This document shows, piece after piece, positions 24,603 through 32,593 of a DNA stretch of 64,000 bases. This DNA comes from Fodinicurvata sp. EGI_FJ10296 (lineage in GTDB: Bacteria > Pseudomonadota > Alphaproteobacteria > DSM-16000 > Inquilinaceae): NCBI RefSeq assembly GCF_040712075.1, contig NZ_JBFCVL010000007.1, positions 124,001 to 188,000 of the forward strand. The letters run 5' to 3'. Made by a program: the position numbers and the translations under genes. How positions within the stretch are numbered: the first letter of the stretch is position 1; every line of letters begins with the position of its first letter. The notes below the pieces were generated by a model. It worked only from the letters and a program-made list of their open reading frames with translations, was not told the origin of the DNA and did no database searches.

Positions 24603-24913
24603 TTATTCGTTTCCGCTAAGGGCGGCGGGGTGCCGCGGGAATGGCCCCGGTGATGGCCCCGGTGATGGCTCCCGGCGACGATTTCGGTGGCGGCGCGCGG
24701 CGGCGCACTGCCGTCGCCCCGCACATCCGCCGTTTCTAGGAGGTCAAATCCCCGAAGGCAAGAGCGATGCGCACAGAGGCGCGCAGCGGCATTGTATCCA
24801 TCGGCGCAACAATCTCTTTCTTCGATCAGTGATTACAATCGAAGAGGAAGCAGCCATATACGGTCCATGCGGTGGACATCACCGAATGCCGAACAAACCA
24901 AGGAGTTGCCCTG
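24603..24913. other. Intergenic region argS-wrbA with candidate operator
   Basis: A divergent gap of 311 nt with no gene. It carries a short tandem GGCCCCGGTGAT repeat near 24645-24668. Closer to wrbA an inverted repeat at 24819-24845 has 8-bp arms (TCTTCGAT/ATCGAAGA) around an 11-nt spacer, about 70 nt before the wrbA start. The size suits a dimeric regulator such as the MarR protein encoded nearby, but no shared site in the marR promoter proves it. Confidence 0.35.
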
Positions 24914-25513
24914 ATGGCTAAAGTTCTCGTCCTGTATTACAGCTCGTATGGCCACGTAGAGACCATGGCTTCATCGATCGCCGACGGTGCCCGGGCAGCT
25001 GGCGCAAAGGTGGATGTGAAGCGCGTTCCTGAACTCGTGCCCGCCGAAGTCGCCGAGAAATCGGGCTTCAAGCTCGACCAGGCGGCGCCGATCGCGACAC
25101 CGGAAGAACTTGCCAATTATGACGCCGTGGTGTTCGGCACCCCCACACGGTTCGGCAACATGGCCTCGCAGATGAAGAACTTCATCGACCAGATGGGCGG
25201 CCTGTGGTTCTCGGACGCGCTGGTCGGCAAAGTCGGGTCGGTATTTACCTCGACGGCAACCCAGCACGGCGGGCAGGAAAGTACGATCCTGTCGTTCCAT
25301 ACCGTTCTCCTGCATCTCGGTTTCGTCGTCGTGGGCCTGCCCTACTCCGTCAAGGAGCAGACGACTCTGGCTGAAATTTCCGGCGGATCACCTTATGGTG
25401 CGACGACGATTTCCGGCGGCGACGGGGCGCGGCTACCCTCCGACAACGAATTGTCGATGGCTTATTCCCAGGGTCACCATGTCGCTGAAGTCGCGGCAAA
25501 GCTCGCCGGCTAA
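24914..25513 (+). CDS. wrbA: NAD(P)H:quinone oxidoreductase WrbA
   Basis: Flavodoxin-fold tetrameric FMN enzyme that reduces quinones by two electrons and so avoids semiquinones. The start is the ATG giving [19 protein letters not shown], with AAGGAG 10 nt upstream. The 199-residue product shows the phosphate-binding loop YSSYGHVE (residues 9-16) and [19 protein letters not shown], a WrbA hallmark. It leads a run with yqjG and pirin genes, all linked to quinone or redox stress. A strong hairpin separates it from yqjG. Confidence 0.95.
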   Translation: MAKVLVLYYSSYGHVETMASSIADGARAAGAKVDVKRVPELVPAEVAEKSGFKLDQAAPIATPEELANYDAVVFGTPTRFGNMASQMKNFIDQMGGLWFSDALVGKVGSVFTSTATQHGGQESTILSFHTVLLHLGFVVVGLPYSVKEQTTLAEISGGSPYGATTISGGDGARLPSDNELSMAYSQGHHVAEVAAKLAG

Positions 25514-25523
25514 CCACGGCACT

Positions 25524-25556
25524 ATGCGCATCGGGCCGACCTGGCCGGATGCGCAT
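25524..25556 (+). promoter_or_regulatory. Strong intercistronic hairpin wrbA-yqjG
   Basis: ATGCGCATCGGGCC pairs with GGCCGGATGCGCAT over 14 positions with one mismatch, closing a 5-nt loop (GACCT), 11 nt after the wrbA stop. No T-run follows, so it is more likely an mRNA-stabilising or processing element than a terminator. An 11-mer, ATTCTGATCCC, is repeated at 25555 and 25573 just after it. Confidence 0.5.
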
Positions 25557-25599
25557 TCTGATCCCGATCCGAATTCTGATCCCTGAAAGGAGCTTTTCC

Positions 25600-26607
25600 A
25601 TGGGCCTGCTGATTGAAGGCGAATGGCACGACAAATGGTATGATACCGACAAGACCGGTGGCCATTTCAAGCGTGAGGAAAGCGCCTTTCGGAGCTGGGT
25701 GACGGCGGACGGATTCGCCGGCCCGACCGGCGACGGCGGATTCCAGGCCGAAGCCGGCCGTTATCATCTTTATGTCAGTCTCGCCTGCCCCTGGGCGCAC
25801 AGAACGCTGATCTTCCGCGCCCTGAAGGGTCTGGAAGACGCTATCGGCGTATCTGTCGTCGACCCCTATATGGGCAGCAACGGTTGGCAGTTCGGAATCG
25901 ACAACGAGGGCGGCAAGCCGTCCGAAGGGGTGGTGCCCGACAGCGTCAACGGGGTCGAGCGGCTCCGCGACCTGTACGTCAAGGCGAACCCGACCTATAC
26001 GGGACGGGTGACGGTTCCGACGCTGTGGGACAAAAAGCGCCAGACCATCGTCAGCAACGAATCGGCCGACATCATCCGTATGCTGAACACGGCCTTCGAC
26101 GCCATCGCCACACGGCGCCAACCGGACATGTACCCCGAGCCGAAACGCGGGGAGATCGACGAAATCAACGCCCTGGTCTATGACCGGATCAACAACGGCG
26201 TCTACAAGTCGGGCTTCGCCACCACCAGCGCCGCTTATGAGACCAATGTCACGAAACTGTTCTATGCCCTGGACACGGTTGAACAACGCCTCGCCACACG
26301 GCGCTACCTGACCGGCGACACCTATACCGAGGCCGATTGGCGGCTGTTCACGACGCTCGTCCGGTTCGACCCGGTCTATGTCGGCCACTTCAAGTGCAAC
26401 CTGCGTCGTATTGTCGACTATCCCAACCTGTGGGGCTACACCCGCGATCTGTTTCAGGTGCCGGGCGTTGCCGGAACGGTCGATCTGACTCACATCAAGC
26501 GGCATTATTACGAGAGCCACCCGATGATCAACCCGACGCGAATTGTTCCGAAGGGACCGGTGATCGACTTTGCGGCCCCTCACGGGCGCGAGTCGATTCA
26601 GCGCTGA
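25600..26607 (+). CDS. yqjG: Glutathionyl-hydroquinone reductase (Xi-class GST)
   Basis: Reduces glutathionyl-hydroquinones to hydroquinones by thiol transfer, a quinone-detoxifying step in the cytoplasm. The ATG at the start has AAAGGAG 9 nt upstream and gives MGLLIEGEWHDKWYDTDKTG. The catalytic Cys63 lies in the hallmark CPWAHRT motif of this GST class. A helical C-terminal domain carries YLTGDTYTEADWRLFTTLVR. Length is 335 residues, typical of YqjG/ECM4 proteins. It lies between wrbA and a pirin gene on the same strand. Confidence 0.94.
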   Translation: MGLLIEGEWHDKWYDTDKTGGHFKREESAFRSWVTADGFAGPTGDGGFQAEAGRYHLYVSLACPWAHRTLIFRALKGLEDAIGVSVVDPYMGSNGWQFGIDNEGGKPSEGVVPDSVNGVERLRDLYVKANPTYTGRVTVPTLWDKKRQTIVSNESADIIRMLNTAFDAIATRRQPDMYPEPKRGEIDEINALVYDRINNGVYKSGFATTSAAYETNVTKLFYALDTVEQRLATRRYLTGDTYTEADWRLFTTLVRFDPVYVGHFKCNLRRIVDYPNLWGYTRDLFQVPGVAGTVDLTHIKRHYYESHPMINPTRIVPKGPVIDFAAPHGRESIQR

Positions 26608-26698
26608 CAGGTAAAACGGCGGCAAACGGGCTGTCGGAGCTGCCCGAGCCCCGTCGCGACGCTTCGACGGCCCGAAATGGCGCCGTCAGAGAGGAACC

Positions 26699-27439
26699 AT
26701 GAGCACAGCAGCACAGACGACAGAGGACACCAACATCGAACGGATCCCGTTCGAATCGCTTGGCGGCGCCGACCACGGCTGGCTGAGGGCGCGCCACCAT
26801 TTCAGTTTCGCAAACTATCACGACCCGAACCGCACGGGTCACGGTCCGCTGCTGGTCTGGAACGACGACGAAGTGCAGCGCGGCGCGGGATTTCCGATGC
26901 ACCCGCACCACGACATGGAAATCATTACCTATGTCCGCGAAGGCGCGATCACGCACGGCGACCACCTGGGAAATTCCGGGCGGACGGAAGCCGGGGACGT
27001 TCAGGTGATGAGCGCCGGCACCGGCATCAAACACAGTGAAATGAACCGCGAAGACGGGCGCTCGACGCTGTTCCACATCTGGATTCGCCCACACACTCTC
27101 GGCGTTACGCCGCGATGGGAGCAACGCCAGTTCCCCAAAGAGGCCCGCGACGGACGGTTCATCGCCCTGGCCTCCGGAAGGCAGGCCGATCTGGACGGGG
27201 GCGCGCTGTTGATCCACCAGGACGCGGCAGTCCTTGGCGCCTCACTCATGGCCGGTCAGACGACCGACTATCGAATCGGGGCCGGACGGCAGGGCTATAT
27301 GGTCGTTTCCAGGGGCAAGGTGACCGTCAATGGCGTTGCGCTTTGCCTGCGCGACGGCGCTGTTATCCGGGACACGCGGTCACTGTCGATCACGGCTGAC
27401 GAACCGGCGGAACTCGTTCTCGCCGACCTGCCGGTCTGA
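26699..27439 (+). CDS. Pirin family protein (YhhW/YhaK-like)
   Basis: Bicupin iron protein; some members are quercetin 2,3-dioxygenases and others redox-sensing regulators. The 246-residue product carries the four pirin metal ligands His68, His70, His112 and Glu114 (motifs HPHHDMEIITYV and GIKHSEMNRE). A second cupin half has lost metal ligands. GAGGA precedes the ATG. The gene is the third of the wrbA, yqjG, pirin series. In E. coli a pirin-like gene (yhaK) also neighbours yqjG, supporting a joint response to quinone or oxidative stress. Confidence 0.9.
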   Translation: MSTAAQTTEDTNIERIPFESLGGADHGWLRARHHFSFANYHDPNRTGHGPLLVWNDDEVQRGAGFPMHPHHDMEIITYVREGAITHGDHLGNSGRTEAGDVQVMSAGTGIKHSEMNREDGRSTLFHIWIRPHTLGVTPRWEQRQFPKEARDGRFIALASGRQADLDGGALLIHQDAAVLGASLMAGQTTDYRIGAGRQGYMVVSRGKVTVNGVALCLRDGAVIRDTRSLSITADEPAELVLADLPV

Positions 27440-27451
27440 CGGATCAAAGAG

Positions 27452-27486
27452 GGTTGCCGACGGTCAATTCTCGGCCGCCGGCAACC
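27452..27486. terminator. Hairpin between convergent pirin and marR genes
   Basis: GGTTGCCG and CGGCAACC form an 8-bp stem with a 19-nt loop, 12 nt after the pirin stop. There is no clear T-run on either strand, so a terminator role is suggested mainly by position between converging genes. Confidence 0.3.
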
Positions 27487-27556
27487 ATTGCCGTCGAGAC
27501 AATCGATGGCCCTTCTTATCGATGCAAAGCTGCCGGTATGTCTCTTGTGTGAGCAG

Positions 27557-28078
27557 TTATCGAGCTGCCGCGGTCGACAGATTGCCGTTGACGATCTTGA
27601 GCGCCCGGACGAGCGCTTCAACCTGATCGGCATTCAGCCCGTCGACCGCCTTGGCGTTCACGTCGGCCTCAAAGGTCAATAGCTGGTCCTTCAAGCTGCG
27701 ACCCTTGTCCGACAGGAAGATATTGACCTTCCGGCGGTCGCGCGGATTTCGGACCCGCTGGACCAGGCCTCGCCGCTCCATGCCGTTCAGGGCTGTGACC
27801 GTCGTCGGCTCCATCATTCCGACACGGTGGCTCAGTTCTCGCTGGGTGAGGCCGTCTTCCTCCCATAGGGCCCGGAGGAAATACCAATGCCCGATAGACA
27901 CCTGATGAGACGAAAGACGCAGGGCGAGTGTGCGCGACATCGCGCGCTGTGCGTCGCGCAACAGTTGCGCGATACCGTCAGGCTCCTCCACGGTGGAGGA
28001 TTCGACCTCTAATTCGTCTTCTGCCTGCATGGACATGGCGGCATCCGTTTTTCTGTCGATGACTTCGGCGTTCAGCAT
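27557..28078 (-). CDS. MarR family transcriptional regulator
   Basis: Winged-helix DNA-binding repressor, usually a dimer released by small ligands. The 173-residue product has an acidic 30-residue N-terminal tail, then the MarR fold. The recognition region LTQRELSHRVGMMEPTTVTA is followed by the wing with RNPRDRRKVNIFLSDKG. It contains no cysteine, so direct thiol sensing of quinones, as in YodB or QsrR, is unlikely. A GGAGGGGGG site precedes the start. It converges on the wrbA-yqjG-pirin genes, its likely targets, although this is inferred from position. Confidence 0.92.
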   Translation of the reverse strand: MLNAEVIDRKTDAAMSMQAEDELEVESSTVEEPDGIAQLLRDAQRAMSRTLALRLSSHQVSIGHWYFLRALWEEDGLTQRELSHRVGMMEPTTVTALNGMERRGLVQRVRNPRDRRKVNIFLSDKGRSLKDQLLTFEADVNAKAVDGLNADQVEALVRALKIVNGNLSTAAAR

Positions 28079-28585
28079 ATTGGCCCCCTCCTGCTCTTAA
28101 AGGGCGCAACAGCCCTCATTGCTTAGTAGATTAAGATCAAACGGTTCGCCAGACAAGAAAAAATTCGATATATGCCAAATCATACTGCGTGACGTTACAA
28201 ATATAATTCTCTGTCATAGCCCTATATTTAACCCCCCGCTCCGAGTTTTGATTTAGTAACGGTCGCCATATCATGCTATTCTCCGCATAACGTTCGAAGA
28301 AAACTTCCAACGTTTTATTCGGCCATATCAACTCCGTCGATGTCTCATTTTTTCAGAGGCAACGATGTCCTTTCGAAGGCTGATATCCCGCACAGGTTGT
28401 TTAATGGAATCGATATGCCTATTTTTCTTGAATTTGTTCCGAAAAATTTTTGGATGATAATGCGAGAAGGTCGAACTTTCGCAGCAGCCGACCCCACCGG
28501 CGGTTGACGAAGGCTTGGGGCAGTCGTCATATCCACCGGGATTGTCCCATTCTGTGATGCTTTGAAAAATCGAGGAAAACCGCCC
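28079..28585. other. AT-rich intergenic region marR-aguB
   Basis: A 507-nt divergent gap, clearly more AT-rich than its surroundings. No frame longer than about 64 codons exists and none has a ribosome site or recognisable product. Near marR are a small hairpin (AGGGC-GCAACA-GCCCT) and CTTAGTAGATTAAG at 28122-28135, an imperfect palindrome 44 nt before the marR start that could be its own operator. The rest could be promoter sequence or decayed acquired DNA. Confidence 0.4.
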
Positions 28586-29488
28586 ATGGCCCCAGTAACG
28601 CTGGCCGCAACCCAGACCGCGTGCGACTGGGATCGCAATGCCAATATCGACCGGGTCGAGGCACTTGTCCGCAAGGCAGCGGCGGCCGGTGCCGGCATCG
28701 TACTCCCACAGGAATTGTTCGAAACGCCCTATTTCTGCAAGGATCAGGAGCAGCGGTTTTTCGATCTGGCCCATCCAGCAAAGGGACATCCGGTAATAGA
28801 GCGGTTTGCCAGCCTGGCCAGGAGCCTGGGCATCGTCATCCCGGTGTCGTTTTTCGAGCGCGCGAACACGGCCTATTACAATTCCGTTGCCATGATCGAC
28901 GCCGACGGTTCGGTGCTCGGCGTCTATCGCAAGAGCCACATTCCCGACGGTCCCGGCTATCAGGAGAAATTCTATTTCAATCCCGGCGACACCGGCTTCA
29001 AGGTGTTCCGGACACGCTTCGGCGCGATCGGCTGCGCGATCTGCTGGGACCAGTGGTTCCCGGAGTCCGCGCGGGCCATGGCGCTGATGGGCGCGGAGAT
29101 CCTGATGTATCCCACGGCTATCGGATCGGAGCCTCAGGACCCCGAACTCGACAGCAGCGACCACTGGACCCGGGTGATGCAGGGGCACGCAGGCGCGAAC
29201 ATGATGCCCCTGGTCGCCAGCAACCGGATCGGCCGCGAGACCGGCAACAGTTGCGAGACGACCTTCTACGGATCCTCATTCATCGCAGGCGCGCAAGGTG
29301 AACTGCTGGCCCAGGCCAGCCGCGACCGTGAAGAGATCGTGACCGCCACCGTCGATCTGGACGCCATTCGCCGGGCGCGGGCCAGCTGGGGCGTATTCCG
29401 CGACCGGCGGCCGGATCTTTACGGTCCACTAACCACGCTCGACGGCCGGCTGCGTCATCCGGCCCATCGATTTGAACAGGACGCATAA
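28586..29488 (+). CDS. aguB: N-carbamoylputrescine amidase
   Basis: Nitrilase-superfamily enzyme that turns N-carbamoylputrescine into putrescine, CO2 and ammonia, the last step of the agmatine route to polyamines. The catalytic triad is visible as Glu43 (LPQELFETPYF), Lys116 (YRKSHIP) and Cys153 (CAICWDQWFPE). The DGPGYQEKFYFNPGDTGF loop is characteristic of AguB. Length is 300 residues. GAGG precedes the chosen ATG. The agmatine deiminase partner gene is not in the window. It converges with an acetylpolyamine deacetylase gene 32 nt away. Confidence 0.93.
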   Translation: MAPVTLAATQTACDWDRNANIDRVEALVRKAAAAGAGIVLPQELFETPYFCKDQEQRFFDLAHPAKGHPVIERFASLARSLGIVIPVSFFERANTAYYNSVAMIDADGSVLGVYRKSHIPDGPGYQEKFYFNPGDTGFKVFRTRFGAIGCAICWDQWFPESARAMALMGAEILMYPTAIGSEPQDPELDSSDHWTRVMQGHAGANMMPLVASNRIGRETGNSCETTFYGSSFIAGAQGELLAQASRDREEIVTATVDLDAIRRARASWGVFRDRRPDLYGPLTTLDGRLRHPAHRFEQDA

Positions 29489-29520
29489 GGGGGAGGCGCG
29501 GCGTCGGTCACAGCCCCCGA

Positions 29521-30555
29521 TCAATCCAGGGCCCCTTCGAATGCCGTCAGCACGTTGCAGACATTGACCCCCAGCGCGTCCACGGCATAGCCACCTTCCA
29601 TCACGAAATGGGTCGGCAGCGCCAACCCGGCGATGCGCTCGCCGATCCGGTTGAAATCATCGCTCTCCAGCTTGAATTTCGAGATCGGATCGTCCTTGTA
29701 GGTATCGGCGCCCAGCGACAACACCACGACGTCGGGACCGAAATCGGCAACGGCGGCGCAGGCAGTATCGAGGGCCTCGCCAAAACGCGCGTAGTCGGTA
29801 CCGAATGGCAGCGGCAGATTGAGGTTGGCCCCCTCGCCCGCTCCGACTCCGCGCTCGTCGGCATGGCCGAGAAAATAGGGGTACTCCTCCATCGGATCGG
29901 CATGGATGGAAACCACCTGAACATCGCCCCGGTCATAAAATATGGCCTGGGTGCCATTGCCGTGATGATAGTCGACATCCAGGATCGTCACCCGATCCGC
30001 GCCGGCGTCACGCCAGGCCTGGGCCGCAATTGCGGCATTGTTCAGAAAACAGTACCCGTTATAGACATCCGCCGAAGCATGATGGCCGGGCGGCCGGCAC
30101 AGCGAGAAGGCGGTGCGTTCGCCCGCCTGCATGATGTCGACACCCGTCAGCGCAACATTGGCCGAACTCGTTGCAGCCCGCCAGGTGCCGGCTGTGATCG
30201 GCGTGCCTGCATCGCCGGCATAGAATGCGATCCGGCCGTCAATGTAGCGCGGCTCCTTCTGACGGAGGCCCCGGACGAGCCAGTTCAGCGGCATGGCGTC
30301 GATCTCGCCGTGCAGCTTCGACCATTCGTCCCAGGCTGATTCCAGGAACGACAGATACGGCGCCGAATGGATTCGTCCGAGTGGGGCCGTGCCATGGTCC
30401 GTCGGAGCGTCGATCGCGCCCAACCCGACCTCGCGGACGCGGGCCAGGATGGTGTGGGCGCGCCGGGGCATCTCCACGACGGGCATCATGCGCCCCTCGT
30501 TCAGTTCGGCCGTGCCGTGCTGGCGTTCGTGATCCTTCGAATAGACAGTGCGCAT
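29521..30555 (-). CDS. Acetylpolyamine amidohydrolase (histone-deacetylase family)
   Basis: Zinc hydrolase of the class II HDAC fold that removes acetyl groups from acetylated polyamines. The start is the ATG with GAGGCAAG just upstream, giving MRTVYSKDHERQHGTAELNEG, an N-terminus typical of AphA-type enzymes. His158-His159 (RPPGHHA) supply the catalytic histidines. Zinc ligands come from DVDYHHGNGT (Asp195, His197) and a later aspartate near SLGADTYKDDPISKF. Length is 344 residues. Its neighbour aguB also acts on polyamines, so the pair probably serves putrescine recovery. Confidence 0.9.
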   Translation of the reverse strand: MRTVYSKDHERQHGTAELNEGRMMPVVEMPRRAHTILARVREVGLGAIDAPTDHGTAPLGRIHSAPYLSFLESAWDEWSKLHGEIDAMPLNWLVRGLRQKEPRYIDGRIAFYAGDAGTPITAGTWRAATSSANVALTGVDIMQAGERTAFSLCRPPGHHASADVYNGYCFLNNAAIAAQAWRDAGADRVTILDVDYHHGNGTQAIFYDRGDVQVVSIHADPMEEYPYFLGHADERGVGAGEGANLNLPLPFGTDYARFGEALDTACAAVADFGPDVVVLSLGADTYKDDPISKFKLESDDFNRIGERIAGLALPTHFVMEGGYAVDALGVNVCNVLTAFEGALD

Positions 30556-30784
30556 CTTGCCTCGGTCTCTAATGGGGGGTGTGAGGTCTGGTACAGGTGT
30601 CCGTCTTGCAGTCGAATTCGAGGCGTCATTCAGGCGTGTCGGGCGGCGATGGTCAAGCATGACGGGAAACCCGATGCCAGAGACGTGCCGCCGGGTCTTG
30701 CCGCCGGGGCACCGGCCGCCCTAGACTGCGATACGGTCGACTGCTTTTCGGGCGACTGCGGCATCTGACACGAGAGCAAACCCC

Positions 30785-31129
30785 TTGCCCACTGGCGCCA
30801 AAACCGGCGAATCGCGCCTGAACGAAGACCAGACCATCGAACTGGCGGACATGTTCCGTCTGATGGCCGACCCGACGCGGCTGCGTATCATACTGGCCTG
30901 CCTGCACGAGGCCCAATCGGTCAGCGTTATGGCGGAGGCGCTGGGCCTGTCAGCGTCGCTGACCAGCCATCACCTGCGCCTGCTGCGCGCCGGCCGCCTC
31001 ATCCAGTCGCAACGCCGGGGAACGCGGGTCTATTACCTCGTTTCCGATGCGCATATCCGCCGGACGCTGATCGACATGGTTGACCATGTCGCGGAATCGG
31101 CGCCCGAGGAGGACGCCGAAAACGTGTAA
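30785..31129 (+). CDS. ArsR family winged-helix regulator (TTG start)
   Basis: Small dimeric winged-helix regulator of 114 residues. The fold is clear: DMFRLMADPTRLRIILACL (helices 1-2), then LGLSASLTSHHLRLLRAGRL (recognition helix) and the wing QRRGTRVYYLVSD. The classic metal motif ELCVCDL is replaced by HEAQSVSVMAEA, with a single cysteine at the end of the preceding helix, so it may sense something other than arsenic or zinc. The TTG start has only a weak ribosome site, and a start a few codons on is possible. No obvious target gene adjoins it. Confidence 0.85.
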   Translation: MPTGAKTGESRLNEDQTIELADMFRLMADPTRLRIILACLHEAQSVSVMAEALGLSASLTSHHLRLLRAGRLIQSQRRGTRVYYLVSDAHIRRTLIDMVDHVAESAPEEDAENV

Positions 31130-31173
31130 TCCCACGGCTCCGCGTCATCCCGGCGGCATCGCTCCCCCAGGTT

Positions 31174-31869
31174 TCATTTCCCGGCACCCCGCTCGGGCAG
31201 CCAATATCCCGGACGACCATCGGCTTCGGCATAGAGACGGTCGACGAGCAGTCGGATAGCGTCGTCGGCACGCCGGGCCGGACGCATGCGATCGAACGTC
31301 ATGGTACGAGAGACACCATGCTCGCGATGCGCCAGACCGCCGGAGCGGACGTTCTGCCCGAAGGCCTGCAGGCGGTCCAATGCGCGCGCAAATTCCGCTT
31401 CGGCGGTATCGCCGGTTTCGAACTCGCGCCACCAGGACCAGACGCGGTCGCGCAGGTCGTCGGGCAGCATGGCGAAAAGCTCTGTCGCGGCCGCCTCTTC
31501 CCGTTCAGCCTGACCCTCCCGGCCGACCGCGTCGTATGCGAATGTGTCTCCGGCGTGGATCTCGACCAGGTCGTGGACCAGGATCATCGCCAGCACGCGG
31601 GTGATATCGACATCGGCCCCGATCTCGTCCTTGAGCATCAGGGCATAGAGGGCCATGTGCCACGTATGCTCGGCGTCGTTTTCCGGGCGCGAACCATCGG
31701 TGAGCGGGTTGCGCCGCTCGATCCGCTTGTAGCGGTCGCAGAACAGCAGGAACTCGTGAATCTGCGTCAGGCGATCGGGCACTACCGGCGTCGGCTCGGG
31801 CTCGTCGGGTAGTTCCCGGGACCGGTCGGGACGGGTTCGGGCCGGGGTTCCGGAATTGGGGTCGGTCAT
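31174..31869 (-). CDS. HD-domain hydrolase (YfbR/HDDC2-like)
   Basis: Metal-dependent phosphohydrolase of the HD superfamily; close relatives are 5'-deoxynucleotidases. The ATG with AGGAG 9 nt upstream gives a 231-residue product. Metal ligands are visible as His68 (AEHTWHMAL), His99-Asp100 (ILVHDLVEIHAGDTF) and a later Asp in ARALDRLQAF. The N-terminal 30 residues are Pro/Asp/Arg-rich and poorly conserved. It follows a Nudix gene by about 60 nt on the same strand, so the pair may serve nucleotide-pool cleaning. The exact substrate cannot be told. Confidence 0.85.
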   Translation of the reverse strand: MTDPNSGTPARTRPDRSRELPDEPEPTPVVPDRLTQIHEFLLFCDRYKRIERRNPLTDGSRPENDAEHTWHMALYALMLKDEIGADVDITRVLAMILVHDLVEIHAGDTFAYDAVGREGQAEREEAAATELFAMLPDDLRDRVWSWWREFETGDTAEAEFARALDRLQAFGQNVRSGGLAHREHGVSRTMTFDRMRPARRADDAIRLLVDRLYAEADGRPGYWLPERGAGK

Positions 31870-31932
31870 CGGCAGCAATCTCCTGGTGCATTCGGCAAGT
31901 GTTCGTGTGCAGTTACAGGTCGGCGGCACGGG

Positions 31933-32409
31933 CTACCAGTCTCTGGCCAGCGGCCGGCGCCCGCGCCATTCCTCGATCCGGCGCAGACTCGACCCGCAGA
32001 TATCGGGCGGCAGTTCGTCCAGATTGAACATGGCCGCGGCCGCGATTTCCAGCCGCGACGGCGGCCGCACGGGCAAATCGACGTCGGCCGTGATATCGCG
32101 GCTGACATAGACGGCAACATGATCCGACCATCCGACACCGAAATTGGCATAGAGGCCGAGCAGCCCGTCGACTGCGCCGACCCTGTGGCCGCTCTCTTCC
32201 CATGCTTCCCGGATCGCGCCCTCGTCCGCCCGCTCGCCGGTCTTCAGGCCACCGCCCGGCAGATGCCAGCCGGACACGTAGGTATGCTTGACCAGCAGGA
32301 CATGCTCATCAGGTGACACGGCGAGCAGCCGGACCCCGATGCGGGGGACCGTCGACAGGGAAAGCAGGCGGCGCCGGGCCACCATCAGGGATCTCGCCAG
32401 AAACGACAT
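31933..32409 (-). CDS. Nudix hydrolase
   Basis: Hydrolyses a nucleoside diphosphate linked to another group, with magnesium. The Nudix box is complete at residues 53-75: GGLKTGE, seven residues, then REAWEESG. I start at the ATG giving MSFLARSLMVARRRLLSLST (158 residues) because Nudix proteins of this type begin near there; a start 19 codons upstream is possible. The basic N-terminal helix with [20 protein letters not shown] may be membrane-associated. It probably shares a transcript with the HD gene downstream. Confidence 0.85.
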   Translation of the reverse strand: MSFLARSLMVARRRLLSLSTVPRIGVRLLAVSPDEHVLLVKHTYVSGWHLPGGGLKTGERADEGAIREAWEESGHRVGAVDGLLGLYANFGVGWSDHVAVYVSRDITADVDLPVRPPSRLEIAAAAMFNLDELPPDICGSSLRRIEEWRGRRPLARDW

Positions 32410-32593
32410 GGCTTCTTCGTCGGCGCGGACAGCCGGTCTTGTCAAGGACGCTGATCTGGCACCCATTCAGAGCCACTCGCCTTGCGATCCCCCCCGGCCG
32501 CAGGTCTATACTGCCGGTCGAGACTGGACGTTCAGGCCGCCGACAGGCCAAAGAGCGCACCCGGCAGCACGACGACAGGCAGGAGGACTACCA

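Noticed and set aside
28137-28331. 64-codon minus-strand frame in the AT-rich gap before aguB
   Set aside because: No ribosome site, no homology impression, and the composition simply follows the AT-rich DNA.
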